Below are positions 1 to 8,664 of a DNA stretch of 64,000 nucleotides, one piece after another (position 1 is the first letter of the stretch; the number at the start of each line of letters is the position of its first letter). A program made the position numbers and the translations under genes. The notes below the pieces were generated by a model. It saw only the letters and a program-made list of their open reading frames with translations. It ran no database searches and was not told the origin of the DNA. Origin of the DNA: Lysobacterales bacterium (GTDB lineage: Bacteria; Pseudomonadota; Gammaproteobacteria; Xanthomonadales; SZUA-5); the NCBI GenBank assembly GCA_022841325.1, contig JALHRS010000001.1:122889-186888 (forward strand), given 5' to 3'.

Positions 1-2
1 CC

Positions 3-2228
3 TCGGCCACCGGAGCACGATTCTTCACTCGCGCCTATGCCGCGCCCGAGCAGATGCGTGGCGAGCCGGTCAGCACCGCCACCGATGTCTACGCCCTCGG
101 TGCCGTGCTGTTCGAGTTGCTCACCGGCATGGCCCTGCACCGGGCCCGCGCCATGGTGCAGGAGACCCGTGAACTGCTGGTGCGGGCGCGCCGGCAGGCC
201 GGCGACGATGGCCCGGCAGCGATCACCCCGCGGATGCTGGCCGGCGATCTGGCGCTGGTGCTGACCAAGGCCGTGCGCGATGAGCCGAATCGACGCTACG
301 CCAGCGTCGAGGCCTTCGCCGACGATATCCGCGCCTTTCTGGACGGACGTCCGGTACGGGCGCGACCGGATTCACTGGGCTACCGCAGCCGTCGCTTCCT
401 GCGCCGCCACTGGATCGGCGTAATCGCCTCCACGGCGGTGCTCACGGCCATTCTGATTGGCAGCGGGCTGGCGCTGTGGCAGGCCCGGATCGCCCGCGAG
501 GAGGCCCTGCGCGCGGAAGCGGTCAGCGCCTTTCTCTCCAGCGTGTTCCAGAGTGCCACGCCTGAGGGCGCGGGCGGCAGTGAGATCACCGCGCGCTCGC
601 TGCTGGAACGTGGCGGGCAACGCATCGAGCTGGAACTGGCCGGACAGCCGGCAGTGCAGGCACGCCTCTACGCCACTCTCGGGCGGGCCTGGTTCTACAT
701 CGGTGATTCCGCCCGTGCTGCCGCTTTGCTGGAGGCTGGTCGAGCGCGGGTGGATGCCGACGACTGGCGCACCCAGGCCGCCCTGCTGCGCGATCTGGCC
801 CAGGCCGAACTGGCCGCCGGCAAGATCGACCTCGCCCGTACTCACGTCGATCAGGCGCTCGGCGTGATCGACCGTGGCGCCGCCGACAGCGAACTGCAGC
901 GAGCCCGCGTGTTGTCGGTATCGAAGAGTGTCTACGGCACCGAGGGCCGCTACGATCAGGCGCTGGCTTTGGCCCGCCAGGTACACGGCACGCTGCAAAA
1001 CTTGCTGGGCGCCGACGCCGAAGAGACCTTGCAGGCGCTGAATGATCTGGGCACCTGGACATTGGAGTCTGGCAATGCGAGCGAGGCACTGTCGATCTTC
1101 GATCGGGTCATTGCCGGCCGGCGGGCGGCGTCCACGCCAGACCATCCGGAGATGGCGACGGCCATGCACAACCGTCAGCTGGCGCTGTTCCGGCTCGGTC
1201 GCGTCGCTGAAGCCCTGGCCGAAGCGCGCGCCGTGGTCGAGCTGCGACGACGCATCCTGCCGCCCAACCATCGCGATCTGGCGCGCAGCCTGGGTTCGCT
1301 GGCGACCATCGAATCCAGCCTCGGCGAACTGCGGGAAGCCCGCCGTCTGCGCCGCGAGGGCATCGACATGCTGCGGGCGCAGAAATCGCCGGATCAGCTG
1401 CTGCTGGGGCAGGAACTGACCAACCAGGGCGTGGACGATTACCGTCAGGCTGACCTCGACAGCGCCGCCCGTGATCTGCGCGAGGCCGTCGAGCGGCTGC
1501 AGCCGCAACTGGGCGCCGAACATGCCCGCGTGCTCGCCGCGCGCAGCTATCGGGCGCTGGTGCAGATCTATCGTGGTGAACTCACCGAAGCCGAGCGTGA
1601 GCTGCGCCTGATCAGCGCCATCGAGGACAACCAGCAACGCGGCGGCATCAGCCAGCGACTGGCGACCCGTCGCTACCTGGCACGGGCCCTGCGCTGGCAG
1701 GGCCGTGCCGCTGACGCCAATCAGTTGCTGGAGGCCAGTGCCGGCTGGCTGGATGATCCCGGGCTCAAGGCCTCACCGACCGCGCGCGCCCGCACCCACC
1801 TGGAGTGGGCGCTGGGTCTGATCGACACCGGCCAGTTGTCCGCTGCCCGCGAACAGATCGAACAGGCCCGCGCCACCGGCGCCGGCGCCGAGGATGGCTC
1901 AGTCGCAGACCGGGCACAGCTGTTGCAGACTGAAGCCCGACTGGCCCTGGCGCGCTCGGAATGGGCTGCGGCCCGGAAGGCGGCAGATGCCGCTCTGGCA
2001 TTGGTCCGCAGCGACTTCGAGGACGGTCACTGGGAAATCGCCGAGGCCAGCGCGCTGTCGGCGCTGGCCCGGTTCCGGGAGAATCCCGGCACCAAGCACC
2101 GTGCCGAGCTTCAGCAACTACTGGAGTGGCATGAGCAACATCGCCCATGGCACCCAGATGTGGACAGGATGCGCGATGCGCTGCGAACTACAGCGCCGCC
2201 AGCACCGCTTCGGCGCCAGACACCTTGA
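3..2228 (+). CDS. Serine/threonine protein kinase with C-terminal TPR-like region (5' truncated by window edge)
   Basis: Only the C-terminal part is visible. The reading frame is open from base 3, before the first Met at 54. It begins inside the kinase fold: the APEQ motif (activation-segment end) is followed by TDVYALGAVLFELLTG, the subdomain IX region. A predicted membrane helix lies at about nt 410-480, after which come some 580 residues of alpha-helical repeats rich in A, L, E and R, typical of TPR-like sensor regions. This is the PknB-like layout: cytoplasmic kinase, one membrane pass, then a repeat domain. The substrate is unknown. The catalytic HRD and DFG motifs lie outside the window. 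The 3' end overlaps the convergent peroxiredoxin gene by 41 bases. Confidence 0.85.
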   Translation, partial: SATGARFFTRAYAAPEQMRGEPVSTATDVYALGAVLFELLTGMALHRARAMVQETRELLVRARRQAGDDGPAAITPRMLAGDLALVLTKAVRDEPNRRYASVEAFADDIRAFLDGRPVRARPDSLGYRSRRFLRRHWIGVIASTAVLTAILIGSGLALWQARIAREEALRAEAVSAFLSSVFQSATPEGAGGSEITARSLLERGGQRIELELAGQPAVQARLYATLGRAWFYIGDSARAAALLEAGRARVDADDWRTQAALLRDLAQAELAAGKIDLARTHVDQALGVIDRGAADSELQRARVLSVSKSVYGTEGRYDQALALARQVHGTLQNLLGADAEETLQALNDLGTWTLESGNASEALSIFDRVIAGRRAASTPDHPEMATAMHNRQLALFRLGRVAEALAEARAVVELRRRILPPNHRDLARSLGSLATIESSLGELREARRLRREGIDMLRAQKSPDQLLLGQELTNQGVDDYRQADLDSAARDLREAVERLQPQLGAEHARVLAARSYRALVQIYRGELTEAERELRLISAIEDNQQRGGISQRLATRRYLARALRWQGRAADANQLLEASAGWLDDPGLKASPTARARTHLEWALGLIDTGQLSAAREQIEQARATGAGAEDGSVADRAQLLQTEARLALARSEWAAARKAADAALALVRSDFEDGHWEIAEASALSALARFRENPGTKHRAELQQLLEWHEQHRPWHPDVDRMRDALRTTAPPAPLRRQTP

Positions 2229-2667
2229 ACTCGCCCGGCGCTTCGACGTGCAGATGGGTGACCACGCCATTCTTGGCCACCAGCGCAAAACGCTGACCGC
2301 GCACGCCCATCCCGAACTTGCTGGCATCCATTTCCAGACCCATGGCCTTGGCAAAAGCGCCGTTGCCATCGGCCAGCATCATGATCTCTTCCGGCACGCC
2401 CTGGCTGTGGCGCCAGGCGTCCATGACAAAGGCATCGTTGACCGCCATGCAGGCCACGGTGTCCACGCCCTTGGCCTTCAGCGCTTCGAGCTGATCGACA
2501 TAACCCGGCAGATGCCGCGCCGAACAGGTCGGCGTGAAGGCACCGGGCACGGAAAACAGCACGACGGTCTTGCCGCCGAACAGTTCGTCGGTGCTGATCT
2601 GCTGCACACCGTCCTTGAGATAACTGAGCGTCGCGCTCGGAATACGATCACCGACTTGAATGGTCAT
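2188..2667 (-). CDS. Peroxiredoxin (Prx5-like redoxin)
   Basis: A 159-residue thiol peroxidase that would reduce peroxides in the cytoplasm. The motif PGAFTPTCS, with the peroxidatic Cys at about residue 48, is characteristic of the Prx5 subfamily. There is no fused glutaredoxin domain. I chose the ATG at 2667 over an upstream GTG at 2676 because a GGAG Shine-Dalgarno sequence sits about 8 bases before the ATG. The gene is convergent with the kinase gene, and the last 41 bases of the two coding regions overlap. Upstream, towards the Rieske gene on the same strand, lies a large inverted-repeat element. Family assignment is firm; the electron donor cannot be told from sequence. Confidence 0.9.
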   Translation of the reverse strand: MTIQVGDRIPSATLSYLKDGVQQISTDELFGGKTVVLFSVPGAFTPTCSARHLPGYVDQLEALKAKGVDTVACMAVNDAFVMDAWRHSQGVPEEIMMLADGNGAFAKAMGLEMDASKFGMGVRGQRFALVAKNGVVTHLHVEAPGEFKVSGAEAVLAAL

Positions 2668-2708
2668 GGCTGTCACTCCGTCAAAGGGAGGCTGATTCTA
2701 GGCGTTGT

Positions 2709-3062
2709 GGGGGTGAAGCGGGGGGCAAGCTGGTTGTTGGTTGTTGGTGTCGGGAAGAGCTGGCTCACGCGGAGACGCGGAGGGCGCGGAGAAGAGCGCG
2801 AGCTGCTTTTGCTTCCTGTGGGAGCGGACTCTGTCCGCGATTGCGGCCCTACGTTTCACGAAGGCCGACTGATCCGCCTTTTCCCGACACCGATTCCAAC
2901 AACCCACACCCGCTTCACCCATGCCGGTTTGCCATCGCGGACAGAGTGCGCTCCCACAGAAGCCTGGTTGATCCAGCCTTTCTCCGCGGCCTCCGCGTCT
3001 CCGCGTGAGCCTGCTCGTTCCGACACCAACAACCGACAACCAACAACCAACAACCGACAACC
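2709..3062. repeat. Composite inverted-repeat element A filling the peroxiredoxin-Rieske gap
   Basis: The gap holds no gene. An outer arm at 2731-2794 matches the reverse complement of 2979-3042 over 64 bases with only about six mismatches. Each arm joins a TTGTTGG-type tract to a block containing CACGCGGAGACGCGGAGG. An inner pair, 2811-2841 and 2934-2963, carries a GTGGGAGCGGACT type REP palindrome with one mismatch and one indel. A third partial copy of the outer arm lies at 2881-2921. The G/T-rich arm follows the Rieske stop codon and the C/A-rich arm precedes the peroxiredoxin start. Confidence 0.85.
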
Positions 3063-3065
3063 GCC

Positions 3066-3386
3066 TCAATCCCAGCGATCATCCCGCACATAGACCACGC
3101 CTTCCTCGATCTGGATCGGGAACACCGCGGTGGGTTCGTAGGCGGGGGCGCAGAGGGCCTGGCCGGTGCGCAGATCGAAACGGGCGCCGTGACGGGGGCA
3201 TTCGATCTCGTAGCCGCAAATCCGGCCGCCGGTAAGTTCGCCGCCGTCGTGGGTGCAGACGTCTTCGATGGCGTAGTAGTGGCCTTCGACATTGACCACC
3301 GCCACCTGGGCGCCATCGACATCGATGACCCGCCAGCTGCCCGGGACGATCTCCGCGGCGGCGCCTACCTTGACCCAATCACTCAT
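3066..3386 (-). CDS. Rieske [2Fe-2S] ferredoxin, non-heme type
   Basis: A 106-residue soluble Rieske ferredoxin, probably an electron carrier. The cluster ligands are visible as CTH at residues 44-46 and CPRH at residues 63-66, giving the usual Cys-His and Cys-His pairs. The disulfide cysteines of cytochrome bc1 Rieske proteins are absent, which points to the ferredoxin type. The start at 3386 follows AGGAG at a suitable distance, and its first bases overlap the end of the SufU-like gene by 8 bases, so the two are translationally coupled. That pairing suggests a role linked to Fe-S assembly or repair, but this is inference. Confidence 0.9.
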   Translation of the reverse strand: MSDWVKVGAAAEIVPGSWRVIDVDGAQVAVVNVEGHYYAIEDVCTHDGGELTGGRICGYEIECPRHGARFDLRTGQALCAPAYEPTAVFPIQIEEGVVYVRDDRWD

Positions 3387-3882
3387 GCTGCACTCCTGGT
3401 TGCTGTGGCGGCCGCGCTGGATCGGCGCCGCGCACATCGATATCGGTAGAGGTTCGAAGCCGCCCGGCCAGGGCGCCGGCCAGCGTCGCCCACGGCAGGG
3501 TTACGGTCTTGACCCGGTTGGGATAGCCGAGCACGCCGAGAAAACAGTTGAAATCACCGAGGCGCGGATCGGCGCTGCGCTCCGGATTGCGGGTGACCAG
3601 ATCGAGCGCGGCGCCCGCGAGCTCGCCAGCTTCGGCCACCGTCCGGCCTTCGATCAGATCGCCCATGATCGAGGTCGCCGCCAGCGTCAGCGCGCTGGCC
3701 TCGGCATCGAAGCCATAGCCGGCGATGCGCTCGTCCACGATACGCAGGTCCAGCGTCAGGTGGTCGCCGCAGAGCTTGTTGACGCCTTCGGCGCTGATAT
3801 CGGGCGCGGCCAGGCGCCCGCGACGGTGCGGTGCGCGGTTGTGTTCGAGCACCACGGTGCGGTAGGCGTCGGTCAGTGACAT
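3379..3882 (-). CDS. SufU/IscU-like Fe-S scaffold family protein with degenerate cysteines
   Basis: A 167-residue U-type scaffold homologue. The LCGD motif, with Cys38 and Asp40, aligns with the first ligand site of SufU. The second site, normally GEGC, reads DAEAS, so Cys is replaced by Ser63. The third site, normally RIKC before TL.W, reads RVKT before TLPW, so Cys is replaced by Thr126. A different cysteine, Cys113, lies nearby in the third region. The length and the remaining framework fit the family. It is the upstream gene of a two-gene unit with the Rieske ferredoxin. No sufBCDS genes are adjacent in the window, so the locus stands apart from a full SUF operon here. Family call is good; function as a scaffold is doubtful. 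Confidence 0.8.
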   Translation of the reverse strand: MSLTDAYRTVVLEHNRAPHRRGRLAAPDISAEGVNKLCGDHLTLDLRIVDERIAGYGFDAEASALTLAATSIMGDLIEGRTVAEAGELAGAALDLVTRNPERSADPRLGDFNCFLGVLGYPNRVKTVTLPWATLAGALAGRLRTSTDIDVRGADPARPPQQPGVQHE

Positions 3883-3997
3883 GGGCGCATTCTGCCTTGC
3901 TGCGTGTGTCGGGGAAATGTGCGCGTATGGCCGACTCGGCTTGCCGATCCCGGCTGCAAGGCCTTAGGCTCTGCCCACGCTTGTATTCTGGTCGCCC

Positions 3998-6382
3998 ATG
4001 CGCCGATTTCTCTGCTTGATCATCATCGCCCTGTGGGCCCAGGCCAGTGCCTGGGCCGGCCCGGCGCCGAGCACCGATCTGCCGGCCGATTCCGGCCCCT
4101 GGGTGGTGCGCGCCTATTTCAGCAGCAAGGCGCAGGTCAACGCGCTGGCGCGACGGGTCGAACCCTGGGAAGTGCATCACGACCAGGGCTACCTCGTGGT
4201 CGAAGTGCCCAACCGCTACGAATACTCCTTGTTGATCTCGGCCGGTTTCCGGGTCGCCGTCGATGATCAGCTGACGCAGATCGTGCGCCAGCCGCAGCTC
4301 AGCCTGCGCAGTGTGCCGGGTTATGCCTGCTATCGCACCGTCGAAGAGACCTTCGCCAGCCAGGACGCACTGGTCGCCGCGCACCCGACCCTGGCCACGG
4401 TCATCGACATTGGCGACTCCTGGGACAAGATCAATCATCCGGGCACCGGCTACGACCTGCGCGTGCTGAAACTCAGCAATTCCGCAATCGCCGGGCCCAA
4501 GCCGCGGGCCTTCATCATGGGTGCCGTGCACGCCCGCGAGTACGCCACCGCCGAGACCCTGATGCGTCTGGCCGAGAGCCTGCTGGCCCGCTATGACAGC
4601 GATGCCGATGTGCACTGGATGCTCGACCACCATGAGCTCTACATCCTGACCCAGGCCAATCCCGACGGCCGCAAGAAGGCCGAGCTCGGCATGTCCTGGC
4701 GCAAGAACCTCAACGAGAACTACTGCGGCGCCACCAGTTCCTCGCGCGGCGCCGATCTCAACCGCAATTTCCCCTTCGAGTGGGGCGCTCACGGCGGCTC
4801 CAGCGGCGCCGGCTGCGACGAGACCTATCGCGGCGCCAGCCCCGGGTCCGAGCCCGAAGCTGCAGCGGTGATCAGCTTCCTGCGCAGTATCTTCACCGAC
4901 GTGCGACCGCCCGATCCCAATGTGGCGGCGCCCGAGGACGCCAGCGGCGTGTTCATGGACATCCACAGCTACGGCCGGCTGGTGATGTGGCCCTGGGGCT
5001 TCACCAACAATGCGGCGCCCAATGGCCCGGCCATGGCTGCCCTGGGCCGGCGTCTGGCCTGGTTCAACAGCTACAACCCTCAGCAGGCGGTGGAGCTCTA
5101 CGTCACCGATGGCGGCACCAAGGACTTCGCCTACGGCGACCTCGGCATCCCCGGGATGAGCTATGAGATCGGCTCGGCCTTCTTCCAGTCCTGTGCCAGT
5201 TTCGAAACCCAGGAACTGGCCGACAACCTGGCCTCCCTGGAATACCTGCTGCGCACCGCGCGCCGGCCTTATATGGAGCCCTCGGGCCCGTCGATTTCCG
5301 GTCTGCTGACAGCGCCGGTCGAAGCGGGCGAGACCATCCGGCTCGTGGGAACGGCTGATGACAGCGCCTTCCAGCAGGGCAACGGCGTCGAGCCCACCCA
5401 GAACATCAGCGCAGTTGCGGTGTACCTGGATCAGGGTCCGTGGCAGCCCGGGGCCACGCCCACTTCGCTGGGCACTGCCCTGAACGGCAGTTTCGACAGC
5501 CCCTCGGAATTGTTCGTGGCCGAACTGCCGTCCGCAGGGCTGAGTACCGGTCGGCACCTGCTGTACGTGCGCGGCAGCGACAGCGCCAGCACCGGACCGA
5601 GCTACGCCCGTTTCCTCGACGTAGTGGCAGCGGGCACCACCGGCAGACTGGAAGGCAGCGTGCGCGATGCGATCACGGCGCAGCCGCTGGCCGTGGCCGC
5701 CCGGCTGCAACTGGGGGAATTCGGCAGCGCCAGCTCTCCGGCGGCGGCCAGCAGTTATGGCCTGCGGGCACCACCGGGCAACTACTCGATCACCGCGAGC
5801 GCGCCCGGTTACGCCAGCAAGACCTTCTCCGGCATCACTCTCAGCGCCGGCCAGACCACGGTTCAGGACCTGGCCCTGTTCCCGCAGTGCACGGTCTTCA
5901 GCGATGACGCCAGCGCGGGCCTCGGCAATTTCACGGCGCAATCGCCCTGGGGCCTGAACACCAATCTGTATGTCAGCGCGCCCGCATCCTTCAGCGACTC
6001 TCCGGCCGGCAACTACGGCAACAACCTCAATACCTCGCTGACCCTGGTGCCGCTGGATCTGCGCGATGTCGCTGGCACCCGCCTGAAGTTCCGGTCCTGG
6101 TGCGATACCGAATCGGGCTACGACTATGGCCGCGTCGATGTGTCCACCAACGGCAGCAGTTGGTCCGAGGTCTGGAGCTGCAATGGCAGCGCCACCTGGA
6201 GCGCGGTCGATCTCGATCTGGCGATGCTGGATGGCCAGTCCAGCGCCAACATCCGTTTCCGATTCACCTCGGACAACAGCGTCACCCGCGACGGCTGGAG
6301 CATCGACAACATCGTCATCGAGGGCAGCGGTAATATCTGTGGGGGCACGCCCAACACCCTGTTCGCTGACGGATTTGAGTAG
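3998..6382 (+). CDS. Secreted M14 zinc carboxypeptidase with C-terminal accessory domains
   Basis: A 794-residue exported metallo-carboxypeptidase. A signal peptide spans residues 1-20 (cleavage after AWA). Zinc ligands are His178 and Glu181 in VHAREYATAE and His323 in DIHSYGR. The catalytic Glu390 lies in MSYEIGSAFF. DLNRNFP is also as expected for M14. After the catalytic domain come a carboxypeptidase-regulatory-like beta domain (about 555-630) and a beta-rich module ending in a WSIDNIVIEG region, as in MAM-like or immune-inhibitor-type C-terminal modules. The protein ends in NTLFADGFE, a short acidic-aromatic tail. It probably degrades proteins outside the cell. A TATTCT hexamer lies only 10 bases before the ATG and no Shine-Dalgarno is visible. 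Confidence 0.9.
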   Translation: MRRFLCLIIIALWAQASAWAGPAPSTDLPADSGPWVVRAYFSSKAQVNALARRVEPWEVHHDQGYLVVEVPNRYEYSLLISAGFRVAVDDQLTQIVRQPQLSLRSVPGYACYRTVEETFASQDALVAAHPTLATVIDIGDSWDKINHPGTGYDLRVLKLSNSAIAGPKPRAFIMGAVHAREYATAETLMRLAESLLARYDSDADVHWMLDHHELYILTQANPDGRKKAELGMSWRKNLNENYCGATSSSRGADLNRNFPFEWGAHGGSSGAGCDETYRGASPGSEPEAAAVISFLRSIFTDVRPPDPNVAAPEDASGVFMDIHSYGRLVMWPWGFTNNAAPNGPAMAALGRRLAWFNSYNPQQAVELYVTDGGTKDFAYGDLGIPGMSYEIGSAFFQSCASFETQELADNLASLEYLLRTARRPYMEPSGPSISGLLTAPVEAGETIRLVGTADDSAFQQGNGVEPTQNISAVAVYLDQGPWQPGATPTSLGTALNGSFDSPSELFVAELPSAGLSTGRHLLYVRGSDSASTGPSYARFLDVVAAGTTGRLEGSVRDAITAQPLAVAARLQLGEFGSASSPAAASSYGLRAPPGNYSITASAPGYASKTFSGITLSAGQTTVQDLALFPQCTVFSDDASAGLGNFTAQSPWGLNTNLYVSAPASFSDSPAGNYGNNLNTSLTLVPLDLRDVAGTRLKFRSWCDTESGYDYGRVDVSTNGSSWSEVWSCNGSATWSAVDLDLAMLDGQSSANIRFRFTSDNSVTRDGWSIDNIVIEGSGNICGGTPNTLFADGFE

Positions 6383-6491
6383 GCACTGCAGGCAGCCTGC
6401 CCGATAATTCGTCCGGAGGATCGGCACCCGCATTGACGCAGCCTTTACCGCAGCTGCCCGCTCACTGCCGCATTCTTTCTGGACGGGCGCC

Positions 6492-8447
6492 ATGGTGCTG
6501 CCTGACAATTCCTGCCACAGCATGTCTGCGAGGTTTCAGCGTTTGTCCACTTACCCGCTGCTTTCGACCATCAATGATCCGAAAGATCTGCGGCGCCTGC
6601 CTCGCGAGAAGCTCGCTGCGGTCGCCGACGAGCTGCGCGCCTTTGTGCTGGAATCGGTGTCGGAGACGGGCGGGCATCTGTCGTCGAACCTGGGCACGGT
6701 GGAGCTGGCGATTGCGCTGCACTATGTCTTCGACACGCCGGAAGACCGCCTGATCTGGGATGTGGGCCATCAGAGCTATCCACACAAGATCCTGACCGGT
6801 CGTCGCGAGGCCATGTCCACCCTGCGCCAGCTGGGCGGCATCAGCGGGTTTCCGCGCCGCGAGGAAAGTCCCTACGACGCCTTTGGCACGGCCCATTCGA
6901 GCACCTCGATCTCGGCCGCCGCCGGCATGGCCCGTGCCGCCGTCATCAAGGGCGAGAAACGCCATGCGGTCGCTGTGATCGGCGACGGCGCGATGACTGC
7001 CGGCATGGCTTTTGAAGCCATGAACAACGCCGGCATCGAGAAGGACCTGCCGCTGATCGTCATCCTCAATGACAACGACATGTCGATCTCACCGCCCGTG
7101 GGCGCACTGAACCGCTATCTGGCGCGGCTGATGAGTGGCCAGTTCTACGCCCACACCAAGAAGGGTATAGGCCGAGTGCTGTCGATGGCGCCACCGGTGC
7201 TGGAGCTGGCGCGGCGTTTCGAGGAGCACGCCAAGGGCATGGTGGTGCCCGCGACCATGTTCGAAGAATTCGGTTTCAACTACATCGGCCCGATCGACGG
7301 CCATGATCTGGAATCGCTGGTACCGACGCTGCGCAACATCATCGCCCGCATCGACGAGGGCGATGGCCCGCAGTTCCTGCATGTCGTCACCCGCAAGGGA
7401 CAGGGCTACAAGCTCGCCGAGGCCGATCCTGTGCTGTACCACGGTCCCGGTCGCTTCAATCCGGTCGAGGGCATACGCCCGGCCAAGGCCGGCAAGCAGA
7501 CCTACACGCAGGTCTTCGGAGAATGGCTGTGCGACATGGCCGCCGCCGACCCGCGTCTGGTCGGCATCACGCCCGCCATGCGCGAAGGCTCGGGCATGGT
7601 CGAGTTCGAACAGCGCTTCAAGTCGCGCTATTTCGACGTCGGCATTGCCGAACAGCACGCCGTGACCTTTGCTGGCGGCCTGGCCTGTGAGGGCATGAAG
7701 CCGGTGGTGGCGATCTATTCCACCTTCCTGCAGCGCGGCTATGACCAGCTGATCCATGATGTGGCGCTGCAGAATCTGCCGGTCACCTTCGCCCTGGATC
7801 GCGCCGGCATCGTGGGCGCCGACGGCCCCACCCACTGTGGCGCCTATGACCTGGCCTATCTGCGCTGCATCCCGAACATGGCGGTGCTGACTCCGGCCGA
7901 CGAGAACGAATGCCGGCAGTTGCTGTCCACCGCCTTCGCCCATCAGGGCCCGGCCGCGGTGCGCTACCCGCGCGGCAGCGGCCCGGGCGTGGAAGTCAAG
8001 CGCACCCTCGACCCGTTGCCATTTGGCAAGGGCGAGTGGCGTCGGCGCTGTCAGGCCGTGGCCGGTCAGCGTATCGCCATTCTGGCTTTCGGTTCACCCC
8101 TGTACGCAGCGCTGGTGGCCGCCGAGCGGGTCGATGCCAGTGTCGCCAACATGCGCTTCGTCAAGCCGCTCGACGAAGAACTGCTGCTGGATCTGGCCCG
8201 CAGTCACGATGCCATCGTGACCGTGGAAGAGGGCTGCATCATGGGTGGTGCGGGTACAGCCTGCCTGGAGGCGCTGGCGGCCCACGGACTGGCGTTGCCG
8301 ACGCTGCAGCTGGGACTGCCCGATGAGTTCATCGAGCACGGCGATCCGGCACGCCTGCTGGCGCTCAACGGACTCGACGCCGACGGCATCGCTGCCGCCA
8401 TCCGCGCCCGCTTTCCCCAGGGTCGCAGCGTGCGCGCGGCGGCCTGA
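6492..8447 (+). CDS. dxs: 1-deoxy-D-xylulose-5-phosphate synthase
   Basis: Thiamine-diphosphate enzyme that condenses pyruvate and glyceraldehyde 3-phosphate, the first step of the MEP isoprenoid pathway. The 651 residues match E. coli Dxs throughout: [12 protein letters not shown] near the N-terminus, HSSTSISA at about 135, the ThDP-binding [37 protein letters not shown] in the pyrimidine-binding domain, and [12 protein letters not shown]. No Shine-Dalgarno is convincing at the ATG at 6492. An ATG at 6522 would give an N-terminus closer to family length, so the start is uncertain. The gene stands alone; the usual ispA neighbour is not in the window. Confidence 0.97.
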   Translation: MVLPDNSCHSMSARFQRLSTYPLLSTINDPKDLRRLPREKLAAVADELRAFVLESVSETGGHLSSNLGTVELAIALHYVFDTPEDRLIWDVGHQSYPHKILTGRREAMSTLRQLGGISGFPRREESPYDAFGTAHSSTSISAAAGMARAAVIKGEKRHAVAVIGDGAMTAGMAFEAMNNAGIEKDLPLIVILNDNDMSISPPVGALNRYLARLMSGQFYAHTKKGIGRVLSMAPPVLELARRFEEHAKGMVVPATMFEEFGFNYIGPIDGHDLESLVPTLRNIIARIDEGDGPQFLHVVTRKGQGYKLAEADPVLYHGPGRFNPVEGIRPAKAGKQTYTQVFGEWLCDMAAADPRLVGITPAMREGSGMVEFEQRFKSRYFDVGIAEQHAVTFAGGLACEGMKPVVAIYSTFLQRGYDQLIHDVALQNLPVTFALDRAGIVGADGPTHCGAYDLAYLRCIPNMAVLTPADENECRQLLSTAFAHQGPAAVRYPRGSGPGVEVKRTLDPLPFGKGEWRRRCQAVAGQRIAILAFGSPLYAALVAAERVDASVANMRFVKPLDEELLLDLARSHDAIVTVEEGCIMGGAGTACLEALAAHGLALPTLQLGLPDEFIEHGDPARLLALNGLDADGIAAAIRARFPQGRSVRAAA

Positions 8448-8462
8448 CAGAGCAGACGGCGG

Positions 8463-8602
8463 CTCTGGAGGGCGTCGCGCTGCGGCGCGGCTTTGCCCGG
8501 CAGACGTTCAGAGGTAGGCCGAGGGTGCGCGCCGCAGGCGCGTTCCCCGGCACCAGCGCATTCAGAATCGCCGGGGAGCCGCTGCGCGGCACCCTCGGCC
8601 TA
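8463..8602. repeat. REP-like modules between dxs and the GGDEF-EAL gene
   Basis: The 217-base gap contains a module beginning CTCTGGAGGGCG at 8463-8491, which recurs inverted at 18792-18817. It also contains an inverted pair. The second arm at 8570-8602 is a 33-base module starting GCCGGGGAGCCGCTGCGCGG, also found at 17351-17383 and inverted at 58826-58858. The first arm at 8514-8551 is a diverged inverted copy. The two arms could form a hairpin downstream of dxs. No coding potential was seen here. Confidence 0.75.
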
Positions 8603-8664
8603 CGTCCGGCGGATCTACGCCCCATGACCACGCCGGCAGCCGCGGCTTTGGCTACACTGGACAC

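Noticed and set aside
2698..3322. Several overlapping short open frames in the peroxiredoxin-Rieske gap
   Set aside because: They translate inverted-repeat DNA in both directions and have no independent protein features.
3554..6523. 989-codon open frame on the minus strand opposite the M14 peptidase gene
   Set aside because: It lies wholly antisense to clear coding sequence with zinc ligands and a signal peptide. Its translation has no family motifs, and long antisense frames are common at this GC content.
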